Origin: Mucilaginibacter sp. | GTDB taxonomy: Bacteria > Bacteroidota > Bacteroidia > Sphingobacteriales > Sphingobacteriaceae | DNA: 18,688 nt | NCBI GenBank assembly: GCA_025934475.1 | Contig: JAICXZ010000005.1 | Coordinates: forward strand, 1-18,688 | Direction: 5' to 3' | Shown here: piece after piece, positions 1-8,001 of the stretch | Numbering within the stretch: the first letter of the stretch is position 1 | How the letters are laid out: every line of letters starts with the position of its first letter | Notes under the pieces: generated by a model | Database searches by the model: none | Told to the model about the DNA's origin: nothing | What the model saw: only the letters and a program-made list of their open reading frames with translations | Program-made: the position numbers and the translations under genes

Positions 1-519
1 AATTTTACCAACAACATCCTCGGTGCCAAACAATTGTTTTGCCCTTGATGCGGTTAATACGACATCATATTTATTATGCAGTGCCGTCGCCTTTGTACCA
101 TATTTTAACGGAAAATTGAAAACAGTAAAAAGAGACTGATCTGCGAATCCAACCGCTGCACGAAGCGTGTTGTTACCTGTTTGTACCAGGTTTTCGCCCC
201 ATGGATCTTGCAAACGGACATAGCTGATTACATCGGGAAGATCCTTTTTCATCGCCTCGCCCCAGGTCTCGTTTGTGGGGCCACTATAATCAGTGGACGC
301 ATTAATGCCATCTGCATCTGGCATTCCCTCGTGCAAATAAACCCTGTATATATCGTTGGCATTCTTATGGAACTTGTCGAAACTGAACTCATGAACAGAA
401 TACAACAAAAGCAAGCTAAAGCATGCGATGCCTGCAGACAAACCGAATACATTTATAAAAGCGAAGATTTTCTGCTTCTGCAAGTTGCGGAAAGCAACCT
501 TAAGGTAATTCCTGAACAT
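1..519 (-). CDS. ABC transporter permease, MacB/FtsX-like, N-terminal part (cut by window edge)
   Basis: The frame is open from an ATG at 519 to base 1 (173 codons) with no stop, so the gene continues beyond the window. The start reads MFRNYLKVAFRNLQKQK, the opening usual in Bacteroidota FtsX/MacB-like permeases, followed by a hydrophobic segment at about residues 18-42 (FAFINVFGLSAGIACFSLLL) and then the periplasmic core-type region with the typical F-D-x-F-H-x-N-x-x-x-I-Y-R-V pattern near residues 47-60. Such proteins sit in the inner membrane and work with a separate ATPase to move or extrude molecules; the substrate cannot be told. A stop in frame lies at about 550 upstream and no strong ribosome site is seen. 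I checked a suspected frameshift near 262 and found the frame intact. Confidence 0.85.
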   Translation of the reverse strand, partial: MFRNYLKVAFRNLQKQKIFAFINVFGLSAGIACFSLLLLYSVHEFSFDKFHKNANDIYRVYLHEGMPDADGINASTDYSGPTNETWGEAMKKDLPDVISYVRLQDPWGENLVQTGNNTLRAAVGFADQSLFTVFNFPLKYGTKATALHNKYDVVLTASRAKQLFGTEDVVGKI

Positions 520-664
520 GGCGCGAACATTTAATAAAGACGCAACAATTTAACCAAATAAAATGCCACGCCGATATAACTCTAACAATCAGAAAATTAC
601 AAGAAACCAGATCAACGAAACTGTTCGTATATGATACAGTGGGTGTGCGGGGACGGAACGGTGA

Positions 665-744
665 TTCTTCGATAGTTGATTGGGTTGATTAAGTTAGTTC
701 GAAGAACCATTCAACTTAATCAACTCAATCCAACTTAATCAACC
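665..744. repeat. 9-nt-period repeat in inverted arms, starting at the exonuclease stop codon
   Basis: On the + strand the left arm has units GTTGATTGG (675-683) and GTTGATTAA (684-692), then the degenerate GTTAGTTCG (693-701). The right arm has the complementary type CAACTTAAT (712-720), CAACTCAAT (721-729) and CAACTTAAT (731-739). The bases 684-695 and 713-724 pair perfectly, and TTCTTCGA (665-672) is mirrored by TCGAAGAA (699-706). The stop codon of the exonuclease gene (739-741) is inside the last unit. The hairpin lacks a T-run on either side, so it is not a classic terminator, although it could protect the 3' end of the transcript. Confidence 0.75.
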
Positions 745-1818
745 TTTCTTAAACTTCTCCTTCAACTGAGCCAGCATGTCATCATCAACTGGGCGCGCCG
801 GGGTGTCGTCCTTCTTTTTGAAAGGTGGGCGGTTTTGTTGTTGATTCCGGTTATCGGGTTTGTGGAATTCTTTTTTAGGCTGATACTGTGCAGGCCTTTG
901 CTCAGCGGGTTTGTGTTGCGCTTCTGTCGCTGCGGCTGGTTTGCTTTCAGCAGGTTTCGCTGCTTCAGCCGGTCTTGGCTGCGCGGGTCTTTGCTGCTGA
1001 CGCTCTGCGGCTCTTTTAGCGTTCCAGCGGGTGTATATTTCTTCGAGCTTGCGTTTGGTATACAGCGGAAAATCTCCCTGCATCATCCATGAGTAGTAAC
1101 TTGGCTCTGCAGTGAATACATCTTCAACCTTTTTGCCTTTATGCTTGCCAAAGTTGAAAATCTCTTCGCCTTTCTCGTTGTAAATCATGCGGCCAGCAAA
1201 ATCCAGCGGACGATTGAGATTGGTAAAACTATGCAATGCTTCAACATCGTTAACGATTGGCTGGCTTATTTTACCGGCTTTGTCCTCCCAATCGGCACCG
1301 GCATACCTGTCCAGTTGCGCGAGCAGCACCTCCATAGTAGCACGGGTATCGGCCTCGGCAGAGTGGGCATTCACGATCTGCTTATTGCAGTAAAACTGAT
1401 ATGCCGCCTTCAGCGTGCGTTGCTCCATTTGGTGGAATATGTTCTGAACATCGACGAAAAACCGATTCTCCAGATCGAAAGCAACCCCAACTCTCAGGAA
1501 TTCTTCCATCAGCATCGGGATATCAAACTTATTTGAATTGTATCCGGCCAGGTCGCTATTGCCAATAAATTCTGCAACATCAGCCGCTAGGGCTCCGAAT
1601 ACCTTCTCGTCCTTGATGTCTTCATCATAAATACCATGAACCAGCGATGATTCGATAGGTATCGGCATGCCTGGGTTTACACGCCAGGTTTTTACTTCTT
1701 CACTGCCATCCGTGTTTAATTTTATCACAGACAACTCAACGATACGGTCCGCTCCTACATTGGTTCCTGTTGCTTCGATATCGAAAAAGGCCAGCGGTCG
1801 TTTTAGATTTAGCTTCAT
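739..1818 (-). CDS. DEDDh 3'-5' exonuclease (DnaQ/RNase T superfamily) with ExoX-like C-terminal domain
   Basis: This protein of 359 residues carries the DnaQ-type exonuclease fold. Motif Exo I is DIEATG with D13 and E15, Exo II is the NSNKFD segment with D99, and Exo III is H152-SAEA-D157, giving a complete DEDDh metal-binding set. Residues about 215-265 (GRMIYNEKGEEIFNFGKHKGKK... and YYSWMMQGDFP) match the small C-terminal domain found in exodeoxyribonuclease X-like proteins. Residues about 270-345 are a Pro/Ala/Lys/Gln-rich, probably disordered tail, ending in a short charged helix. It is often labelled DNA polymerase III epsilon subunit, but a stand-alone repair or RNA/DNA-end-trimming nuclease fits the extra domain better. 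It is transcribed away from the DUF3857 operon. Function by family is good; the exact substrate is unknown. Confidence 0.9.
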   Translation of the reverse strand: MKLNLKRPLAFFDIEATGTNVGADRIVELSVIKLNTDGSEEVKTWRVNPGMPIPIESSLVHGIYDEDIKDEKVFGALAADVAEFIGNSDLAGYNSNKFDIPMLMEEFLRVGVAFDLENRFFVDVQNIFHQMEQRTLKAAYQFYCNKQIVNAHSAEADTRATMEVLLAQLDRYAGADWEDKAGKISQPIVNDVEALHSFTNLNRPLDFAGRMIYNEKGEEIFNFGKHKGKKVEDVFTAEPSYYSWMMQGDFPLYTKRKLEEIYTRWNAKRAAERQQQRPAQPRPAEAAKPAESKPAAATEAQHKPAEQRPAQYQPKKEFHKPDNRNQQQNRPPFKKKDDTPARPVDDDMLAQLKEKFKKG

Positions 1819-1938
1819 ATATAATTATTAGCGAGCCCGTAAAGGTCTAAAAAAGTTTTGAGGGATTAAATTTTTTAGATACCTAAAATATCCATTTAAT
1901 TTATTTAATTTGAACGAAACTAAACTTTAGGAACAATT

Positions 1939-3948
1939 ATGAGACGATTTTTACCGCCGATCTTGTGTCTATGCCTTATCAGCACAGCGGTTTCAGCACA
2001 GGATTTTGAGTTTGGAACTGTTGATAACAACGCCCTTAGCATGCAAAAGTATGACAAGGATACTTCGGCCCACGCGGTGGTTCTGAATGAGTATGGTTCC
2101 TCGCGCATTAACTTCGATAACGATTACCGAATAGTAATTACCTTCATGCGCCATATCAAAATAAAGTTTTTTGATAATAAGGACTTTGAAGGTGAAGGCA
2201 CTTTCGAGGTTCCGCTTTATGTGGGTAACGAAACTAGCTACGAGCAAATTGAAGAGATTAAAGGGATCACATTTTACAAGGATGAGAACGGCAACGTACA
2301 AAAGGCCGAATTAGATCCCAAGAAGATTTACAAGAGCAAGGATTCAAAACATTGGTCGACTATAAAATTTGCCATGCCCTCACTGCGTCCGGGGTGTATA
2401 ATAGACGTAACCTATAAAGTCATATCGCCTTACCTATTTAACTTTCAGGGATGGGCGTTCCAAGGGCATATACCTAAAATCAATTCGTTATATGAGGTAC
2501 ATATACCTGGTTTTTGGGAATACAATGCTTCGTTAAGAGGATATTTAAAACTTACCACTAATAAGGCCATTGTTGAAAGAACCTGTTTGACCTACGGTGG
2601 TGGCGGTGGAATGGCAGGTGGCGCCACCGCCGATTGCTCTGACATTCTTTACGGCATGACTGACGTACCTGCTTTTGTTCCTGAAGATTATATGACATCT
2701 GAAAAAAACTTCAAATCGGCAATTAGCTATCAACTGGTACAGGAAACAGATTTCCAAACCGGAACTAAAACCAAGTACACTAAAGACTGGAAAGACATTG
2801 ATCATTTTCTTAAAACATATGAGGGTTTTGGAACACAGCTTAAGCGTACAAGCCTGCTCAAGGACAGAATCGCGCCTGCCATTGCGGGGAAAACCGATGA
2901 ATTGGAAAAAGCCAAAGCAATTTATACCTACATAAAAAACACTGTTAAATGGAATGATATGTCTAACTGTGTAAGTGATGATGGAATAAAACAGGCACTC
3001 GATAAACATAGTGGCAATTCCGCCGACATCAATTTGAGCCTAATAACAGCCCTTAACGCAGCAGGAATACCGACCGAGGCTCTTTTATTGTCAACCAGAT
3101 CACATGGCGGTCTGAATAAGCTTTATCCCGATCTTAACGATTTCAATTATGTTGTGGCGAAGGCCACAATAGGTAGCCAAACCTATTTGTTGGATGCTAC
3201 CGAGCCTTTGATGCCTTTTGGAATGTTGCCTTTACGATGTCTCAATGACCAGGGCCGGGCATTTAGCCTCGACAAGCCTTCCTATTGGTTCGATATCACT
3301 ACGCCGCAGCGCGAAAAAACAACTTACACATTTGATCTAACGATGCAGGATGATGGGAAGATGAAAGGCACTATTACCCGCTATTCGATCGGTTATAGTT
3401 CCTATTTAAAAAGGCAGGAGATAAAAAAATTCAACACGACCGATGAGTATCTTGAGCATGTAGGCGAAGAGTCAGGAAGTGGCATCAAAATCTTAAAGTC
3501 GAATGTCACTAATATAGATAGCCTTGACAATGCTATAGCTGAGACTTTCCAAGTGGAGATTAATTCAACCGACAAAATGAACAATGGTCGTTTTGGCATT
3601 AATCCTTTTCTGCTCGACCGGATTAAAACTAATCCATTTAAACTTGCCCAACGCGACTACCCCGTAGATATGGGCATGCCGACCGAAGAACACTATATTG
3701 TTAATATACATTTACCGGCACAGTATACACTCGAAAACCAACCGCAGCCGATTGCATTTGGTTTGCCAAACCAGGGAGGAAGATTCATGACCGCCTTCCA
3801 GAGCGACAATAATACCTTTACGTTTTCCTATGTAACACAGATCAACAAATCGGTTTATGGCCCTGAGGAATATCCTTATTTGAAAGAGCTATATAACAAG
3901 ATCATCCTCGCGGAAAAGAACGAACTGATATTTAGGAAAAAATCATGA
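1939..3948 (+). CDS. Secreted DUF3857 / transglutaminase-like protein with a degenerate triad
   Basis: This 669-residue protein starts with a signal peptide (about residues 1-20, cut after VSA) and is exported. Residues about 60-230 look like the DUF3857 beta-sandwich and about 310-430 like a transglutaminase fold, followed by a beta-rich C-terminal region. The papain-like triad expected of an active member is damaged: Ser361 (GNSADI) stands where Cys is expected, Asn403 (FNYVV) where His is expected, and only Asp419 (LLDAT) remains. It is thus probably a non-enzymatic binding protein. The ribosome site TTAGGA lies 6 nt before the ATG. The stop overlaps the next start as ATGA, so the two genes are co-transcribed and probably translationally coupled. 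No substrate is known for the family in Bacteroidota. Confidence 0.85.
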   Translation: MRRFLPPILCLCLISTAVSAQDFEFGTVDNNALSMQKYDKDTSAHAVVLNEYGSSRINFDNDYRIVITFMRHIKIKFFDNKDFEGEGTFEVPLYVGNETSYEQIEEIKGITFYKDENGNVQKAELDPKKIYKSKDSKHWSTIKFAMPSLRPGCIIDVTYKVISPYLFNFQGWAFQGHIPKINSLYEVHIPGFWEYNASLRGYLKLTTNKAIVERTCLTYGGGGGMAGGATADCSDILYGMTDVPAFVPEDYMTSEKNFKSAISYQLVQETDFQTGTKTKYTKDWKDIDHFLKTYEGFGTQLKRTSLLKDRIAPAIAGKTDELEKAKAIYTYIKNTVKWNDMSNCVSDDGIKQALDKHSGNSADINLSLITALNAAGIPTEALLLSTRSHGGLNKLYPDLNDFNYVVAKATIGSQTYLLDATEPLMPFGMLPLRCLNDQGRAFSLDKPSYWFDITTPQREKTTYTFDLTMQDDGKMKGTITRYSIGYSSYLKRQEIKKFNTTDEYLEHVGEESGSGIKILKSNVTNIDSLDNAIAETFQVEINSTDKMNNGRFGINPFLLDRIKTNPFKLAQRDYPVDMGMPTEEHYIVNIHLPAQYTLENQPQPIAFGLPNQGGRFMTAFQSDNNTFTFSYVTQINKSVYGPEEYPYLKELYNKIILAEKNELIFRKKS

Positions 3949-5852
3949 GGCACTTGTGTTTTTGCTTCATATTGTTGATTTCTACCTTACGGGTATCAGC
4001 GCAAAACAACTATTCCGCGAGCCTGATCCCAAAGGGCTTGCTTTCTTATGCCAGCGCGGTCATAAGAAATGAAGAGACGACGATTGAGGTGGTAAGTACT
4101 GGTGATGTTGAATATCATGTAAAAACAGTCACAACTGTTCTGAATAAAAACGGAGATGAAAAAGTAACCACAAATTTACGGTACGACAAGATGACGTCGG
4201 TAAGGTACATCAAAGGCTTTATCTATGACGAGTTTGGGAAAATAAGTCAAAAAATAAATGAAAGGGATTTTGACGACTATGCGCTAACGGATGGTTTTTC
4301 ACTTTATCAGGACAATCGTTTCAAGCACTTCACAAAAACCGCCGATCACTACCCGTATACAATAGAAATTGAATATGTATTAAAGATGCATCAATCTCTT
4401 TATTTCCGGGATTGGGAACCCAACTTGCAGAGTAATGTCGCGATCGAAAAAAGTTCGTTCAAATTTATTTGTGATCCCGCGTTTAGTCTTAGGTACAAAG
4501 AATTTAATGTGCCGGGCAAAGTAGAAATGTCAACAAATAAGGCCGGAAAAAAGATTTACACCTGGCAAATAGCGAATATAAATGCGTGGAGGGATGAACC
4601 ACTGACTCCACCGGAAAACAAAAATGAAATTAAAGTACTCCTGGCTCCGGAAAGGTTTGCTTATGAAAAATATAGCGGCTCCTTCGCAAGCTGGCAGCAA
4701 CTGGGTAAATGGGAATATGATAATTTGCTAAAGAACCGAACTGTGTTGCCTGAGGCCACAGTCCAATACATCAAAAGCGTCACTGCTGATATAAAGGATC
4801 CTAAACAAAAAGCCAAAATGGTGTATGAATACATGCAGCAAAAAACGCATTATATAAGCATTCAAGTGGGCATTGGGGGGCTGCAACCTTTTACAGCTGA
4901 AGAAGTTGACAAAGTTGGCTACGGTGACTGCAAAGCCCTGGTGAACTATACCCATGCACTGTTACAGGCCATCGGCATTGACTCTTACTATTGCGAAGTT
5001 TATGCGGACCACGACGACCAAATTAGTCTGATAAGCGACTTTCCAAGCATACAAGGCAATCATATAATCTTATGTCTTCCATTTAAAAACGATACCACCT
5101 GGCTCGAGTGCACGAGTCAAAATTACCCATTTGGTTACCTGGGCGATTTTACCGATGACCGGACTGTTTTAGCATGTACGCCAGACGGCGGCAAACTGCT
5201 GCATACCCCTAAATATGCGGCGGATAAAAACACGGTAACGCGTAAAGCTAATTTTACGCTGAGCGAAAGCGGAGACCTCGCAGGCCAGATGCAAACTACT
5301 TTTAAAGGACTGGAATATGACGACAGGGACCCTACGATAGAAAAGGCCAAAACAGAATGGTCAAAAGACTTCAAAAAATACTATGGTATCAACAATGTTT
5401 TCATTAAAAAATTAGACTATAAACAGGAGAAAACGATTGATCCCGTAACTTCCGAGCAGGTTGAATTAAGTGCACGCGATTACGGCGCTATTACCGATGG
5501 TAAATATTATTTCTCGCTCAATTCAGTTGATCATACTGCGTCGTCAATCAAACATATTCGCAACCGGGCCAACCCTGTAACGATTACTCACGGACGCACT
5601 TTTGTTGACGAAATAACTTATAACCTGCCCAAAGGCTACCAATTGGATTCGGAACCGTTGAATGTCTCGATCGATAAAACATTCGGGAATTTTACCGCAA
5701 CCATGTCGATAAAAGGAGACCAATTGATCTATACGCGCAAATTCCAGATCAAAGACGGCACTTACGACAAGGATGTTTACCAGGATATAGCAGATTTCTA
5801 CGATGCCGTTATCGATGCCGACAATTACAATGTGACCCTGGTAAAGAAATAA
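3945..5852 (+). CDS. Secreted DUF3857 / transglutaminase-like protein with an intact Cys-His pair
   Basis: This 635-residue protein has a signal peptide (about 1-19, ending VSA-QNN), a DUF3857 region (about 50-220) and a transglutaminase-like core (about 265-400). Cys329 in GYGDCKAL and His373 in GNHIIL are at the catalytic positions; the third position holds Glu388 (WLECTSQ) in place of the common Asp, which I believe is normal for this Bacteroidota subfamily. The C-terminal third is beta-rich. It probably acts in the periplasm or at the surface as a protease or amide-processing enzyme, but this is inference from the fold. It overlaps the preceding paralog by 4 bp and shares its overall architecture, so the pair probably arose by duplication with loss of activity in the first copy. 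Confidence 0.87.
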   Translation: MRHLCFCFILLISTLRVSAQNNYSASLIPKGLLSYASAVIRNEETTIEVVSTGDVEYHVKTVTTVLNKNGDEKVTTNLRYDKMTSVRYIKGFIYDEFGKISQKINERDFDDYALTDGFSLYQDNRFKHFTKTADHYPYTIEIEYVLKMHQSLYFRDWEPNLQSNVAIEKSSFKFICDPAFSLRYKEFNVPGKVEMSTNKAGKKIYTWQIANINAWRDEPLTPPENKNEIKVLLAPERFAYEKYSGSFASWQQLGKWEYDNLLKNRTVLPEATVQYIKSVTADIKDPKQKAKMVYEYMQQKTHYISIQVGIGGLQPFTAEEVDKVGYGDCKALVNYTHALLQAIGIDSYYCEVYADHDDQISLISDFPSIQGNHIILCLPFKNDTTWLECTSQNYPFGYLGDFTDDRTVLACTPDGGKLLHTPKYAADKNTVTRKANFTLSESGDLAGQMQTTFKGLEYDDRDPTIEKAKTEWSKDFKKYYGINNVFIKKLDYKQEKTIDPVTSEQVELSARDYGAITDGKYYFSLNSVDHTASSIKHIRNRANPVTITHGRTFVDEITYNLPKGYQLDSEPLNVSIDKTFGNFTATMSIKGDQLIYTRKFQIKDGTYDKDVYQDIADFYDAVIDADNYNVTLVKK

Positions 5853-5975
5853 TCAGCTGAAAATGATAATACCCAGGATAATGCCGATCACCATAATGAT
5901 GTAAAGCAATATTTCCGTTTTGGCAAATCGCTTGTATTTGGTCCAGAAATCGTATCTATCTTTTTCGTCGGGCAT
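5853..5975 (-). CDS. Small single-helix membrane protein, 40 residues
   Basis: The frame gives a 40-residue protein starting MPDEKDRYDFWTKYKRFAKT. The N-terminal half is charged and aromatic, and residues about 22-39 form one very hydrophobic helix rich in Ile, with a GxxxG-like spacing (G31, G35) that could support helix pairing. Positive charges just before the helix suggest the N-terminus is cytoplasmic. Its stop directly abuts the stop of the convergent DUF3857 gene. A TAACTTTG box (5980-5987, minus strand) matches the Bacteroidota -7 element, but it is only 4 nt from the ATG and no TTTG at -33 is visible, so the promoter is doubtful. No family recognised; a chance frame of this composition is unlikely but not excluded. 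Confidence 0.55.
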   Translation of the reverse strand: MPDEKDRYDFWTKYKRFAKTEILLYIIMVIGIILGIIIFS

Positions 5976-5994
5976 GCTGCAAAGTTAGGGTTTT

Positions 5995-6056
5995 AGTTGC
6001 AGAGGTTGTAGTAGTTGGAAAAGTTGTAGAGGTTTTAGGGTTGCAAAAATTGCAAA
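5995..6056. repeat. Degenerate 9-nt tandem repeat (GTTG unit)
   Basis: The tetramer GTTG or GTTT recurs at 5996, 6005, 6014, 6023 and 6032, exactly 9 nt apart, then GTTG at 6040 (8 nt) and ATTG at 6049 (9 nt). The best units are AGGTTGTAG-like. It fills most of the gap between the end of the NlpC/P60 gene and the start of the small membrane protein gene. Unlike the other three repeat gaps it has no clear inverted partner arm, though TTGCAA (6041-6046) recurs at 6050-6055 and is self-complementary. It shares its 9-nt period and GTTG core with the element at 665-744. Confidence 0.65.
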
Positions 6057-6069
6057 TCCGGTTCTATCC

Positions 6070-6630
6070 CTATTTACCTGGCTGACTGTCGATAACATCG
6101 TTTACCGAACCGCAGCGTGAGAAATATTTGTACATATAAGGATCGTGCAGCTTTACAATTATGACCCCTTTGGTGGAGCTGGCGTGCACATAGTAGCCGT
6201 TTTGAAGGTAGACGCCCACATGGCCGAATTTCCTGCCGTCATAATCAAAAAATACCAGGTCGCCCTCTTGTAATTCTTCCTCGTATTTACGCTTGATGAC
6301 CGTTACTTGCTGACTGGTGGTTCTGGGTATGTTGATGCCGTAAACCTGCTGTTCCAATAGCTGCGTCAATCCGGAGCAATCGACCCCATCATGATCCGAG
6401 CCGCCAAATTTGTACGGCGTGCCCATCCATTGATCAATAAAAGCGTATAACCGGCCATTTTGTATTTGGGTTGGATCGACTCCTAATATCTGGGCATATT
6501 TTTCGGCTATGGACGGCTGCGGCGCAACAACTTCGCCCGGCTCCCCTCTCATCACCGCCTTTTTGGAATGACACGACGACAGCACAACAACGGCAAATAA
6601 CAGCAATAAGGATAAATACCTTTTGATCAT
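6070..6630 (-). CDS. NlpC/P60 family lipoprotein, cell-wall endopeptidase
   Basis: This 186-residue protein has a lipoprotein signal peptide (LSSC, lipidated Cys20) and an NlpC/P60 papain-like domain over about residues 60-175. Catalytic Cys85 is in the motif DGVDCSGL, His137 in GHVGVYL, and a third polar residue, His149, in YYVHASS. The usual GTPYKFGG segment precedes the Cys. Members cut gamma-D-glutamyl to diamino-acid bonds in peptidoglycan stem peptides; lipidation places it on the periplasmic side of a membrane. Length is normal for a single-domain member without SH3 or LysM modules. It is monocistronic or follows the DUF2339/DUF3999 pair after a repeat-filled gap of 135 bp. Confidence 0.92.
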   Translation of the reverse strand: MIKRYLSLLLLFAVVVLSSCHSKKAVMRGEPGEVVAPQPSIAEKYAQILGVDPTQIQNGRLYAFIDQWMGTPYKFGGSDHDGVDCSGLTQLLEQQVYGINIPRTTSQQVTVIKRKYEEELQEGDLVFFDYDGRKFGHVGVYLQNGYYVHASSTKGVIIVKLHDPYMYKYFSRCGSVNDVIDSQPGK

Positions 6631-6700
6631 GTTATAAAAATACGGGGATGGGCGGTGTTGGGTTACAAGGTATTTTTAACATACTAACATCTTATTTCAG

Positions 6701-6770
6701 ATTTATGAATTACGATTTACGATTTGTATTAAAAAAATCGTAAATCTAAAATCGTAACTCGTAAATCAAT
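6701..6770. repeat. Heptameric repeats in inverted arms, starting at the DUF3999 stop codon
   Basis: Ten consecutive 7-nt units can be read in one register: ATTTATG, AATTACG, ATTTACG, ATTTGTA, TTAAAAA, AATCGTA, AATCTAA, AATCGTA, ACTCGTA and AATCAAT. The first half has the ATTTACG type and the second half its complement, so GATTTACGATTT (6714-6725) pairs perfectly with AAATCGTAAATC (6735-6746) around a 9-nt loop. The TGA stop of the DUF3999 gene (6766-6768) is inside the last unit. A tract of A on the + strand and T on the minus strand lies in the loop, not after the stem, so this is not a standard terminator. Confidence 0.8.
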
Positions 6771-8001
6771 TCCCCCGCTTCGTGTTCAACTCCTTCACCA
6801 TCCTCCATGTTAGTAGCCCAAGAACGATAAGCACAGCGACTAGGGCTGCCCAGATATAGGGCGTATAATTGCGTGCTACCGGTATTATCGCAACGCCAAA
6901 AACCGGGTTTTTATATATCGCCGAATGCCGAATTACCGGGAATTCAGTTATCGGCTTTGAATGAAGGAAGCTTAGGTCATAGCTTGGCGCCTGAGCTGCA
7001 GCATTACCTGTTAAAATGTAATACTTACGCCCTTTTTCGAGGTAAGCTATTGCATAACGCTTCAGGTCAAACGCCGTGATGTCTCTTATGTCGAGAGCTT
7101 TATCGTCGCCATTGATAATCTCAAGGCGCAAACGGCTTGTTTTGCCTACACAGGGAACCATGTCGGCCCCTGATGAAGATATCTGCCCGCTGTAAAGCAG
7201 TTCTTCAGGCTGATGGCCAACGTCATATATACTTATCGTTCTATCGTAATATTTTGGCGAAGCGATGTTTAACCGGAGTCCGGATATGTAATAATCATCA
7301 TTTAAATCCACTACATAGCTTGTTTGCTTTTTACCCGGCATAATGGCTGTTTTGAATGTGGCGATGGGCCTAACCATTCGTTCAGCCGACGATGTATAAA
7401 TACCCGACCTGACAATTTTAATCGGGTCTCTCTTTTTGTTATTGATCGCTACTTTGTAGTAGCGGTATTTACTCGTTGGGAAATTCAGCGCGTATTCATA
7501 TTCCGGATTTTTGCCATCGTCTGCACCCTGGAGATCAATATCCTCCTTTATGGCAAACCAGTGTTTCAAATCGTCGCTGCCGGACAGGTTTGCCTGCCGG
7601 CTTACCGCCGTATTTTTAAAGGTGAGCCATAGTTTGTTTATTCTGCCCGCAGAAGTCGCGTCCGCTATGAAAACTGTTTTCGTGCTGTTGGCATCATCCT
7701 GCTTTATCTCCGGAAAGGGTGTAAATGACACTCTATTTTCCTCGGGCAAGGCTTCCATTACAGAAAACGCTGTAAAGTTTCCGTTTTCATCTGTCAGACG
7801 AATGTCGAGCAATCCCCTGCTGGCACAATCGGCCACAAACTTGGGATCGAGCCAGATTTTGTAAACCCCGGTCGAGTCGATCGTGGTTACGTCTGCACGA
7901 TATCTGAACTTGTTTTGCTGGGCGCTAGTACCCAGGCATAACAGGCTCAACGCAATGGCAAAAACAATTCCGGATTTAATCTTTCGGTTTACGCTCATCA
8001 T
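6766..8001 (-). CDS. DUF3999-like exported protein with C-terminal membrane anchor
   Basis: This 411-residue protein has a signal peptide (about 1-27), a long beta-rich exported body and one membrane helix near the C-terminus (about 382-403), followed by a short basic tail. The part near residues 120-205 (LWLTFKNT...LSGSDDLKHWFAI...YYKVAI) resembles a discoidin or F5/8-type sandwich. The DUF3999 label rests on this topology and on its position beside a DUF2339 gene, a pairing known in other bacteria; no single diagnostic motif was seen. The start has two adjacent ATG codons (8001 and 7998) inside the 3' end of the DUF2339 gene. The overlap of 26 bp shows the two are one transcript and probably partners in the envelope. 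Confidence 0.65.
   Translation of the reverse strand: MMSVNRKIKSGIVFAIALSLLCLGTSAQQNKFRYRADVTTIDSTGVYKIWLDPKFVADCASRGLLDIRLTDENGNFTAFSVMEALPEENRVSFTPFPEIKQDDANSTKTVFIADATSAGRINKLWLTFKNTAVSRQANLSGSDDLKHWFAIKEDIDLQGADDGKNPEYEYALNFPTSKYRYYKVAINNKKRDPIKIVRSGIYTSSAERMVRPIATFKTAIMPGKKQTSYVVDLNDDYYISGLRLNIASPKYYDRTISIYDVGHQPEELLYSGQISSSGADMVPCVGKTSRLRLEIINGDDKALDIRDITAFDLKRYAIAYLEKGRKYYILTGNAAAQAPSYDLSFLHSKPITEFPVIRHSAIYKNPVFGVAIIPVARNYTPYIWAALVAVLIVLGLLTWRMVKELNTKRGN

Noticed and set aside
249..262. Apparent frameshift in the permease near position 262
   Set aside because: Reading the run as four C on the + strand gives an intact frame of 173 codons to base 1; the break came from miscounting.
181..534. 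A 117-residue + strand frame opposite the start of the permease gene
   Set aside because: It has a TTG start, no family-like sequence, and lies antisense to a permease frame that is clearly coding.
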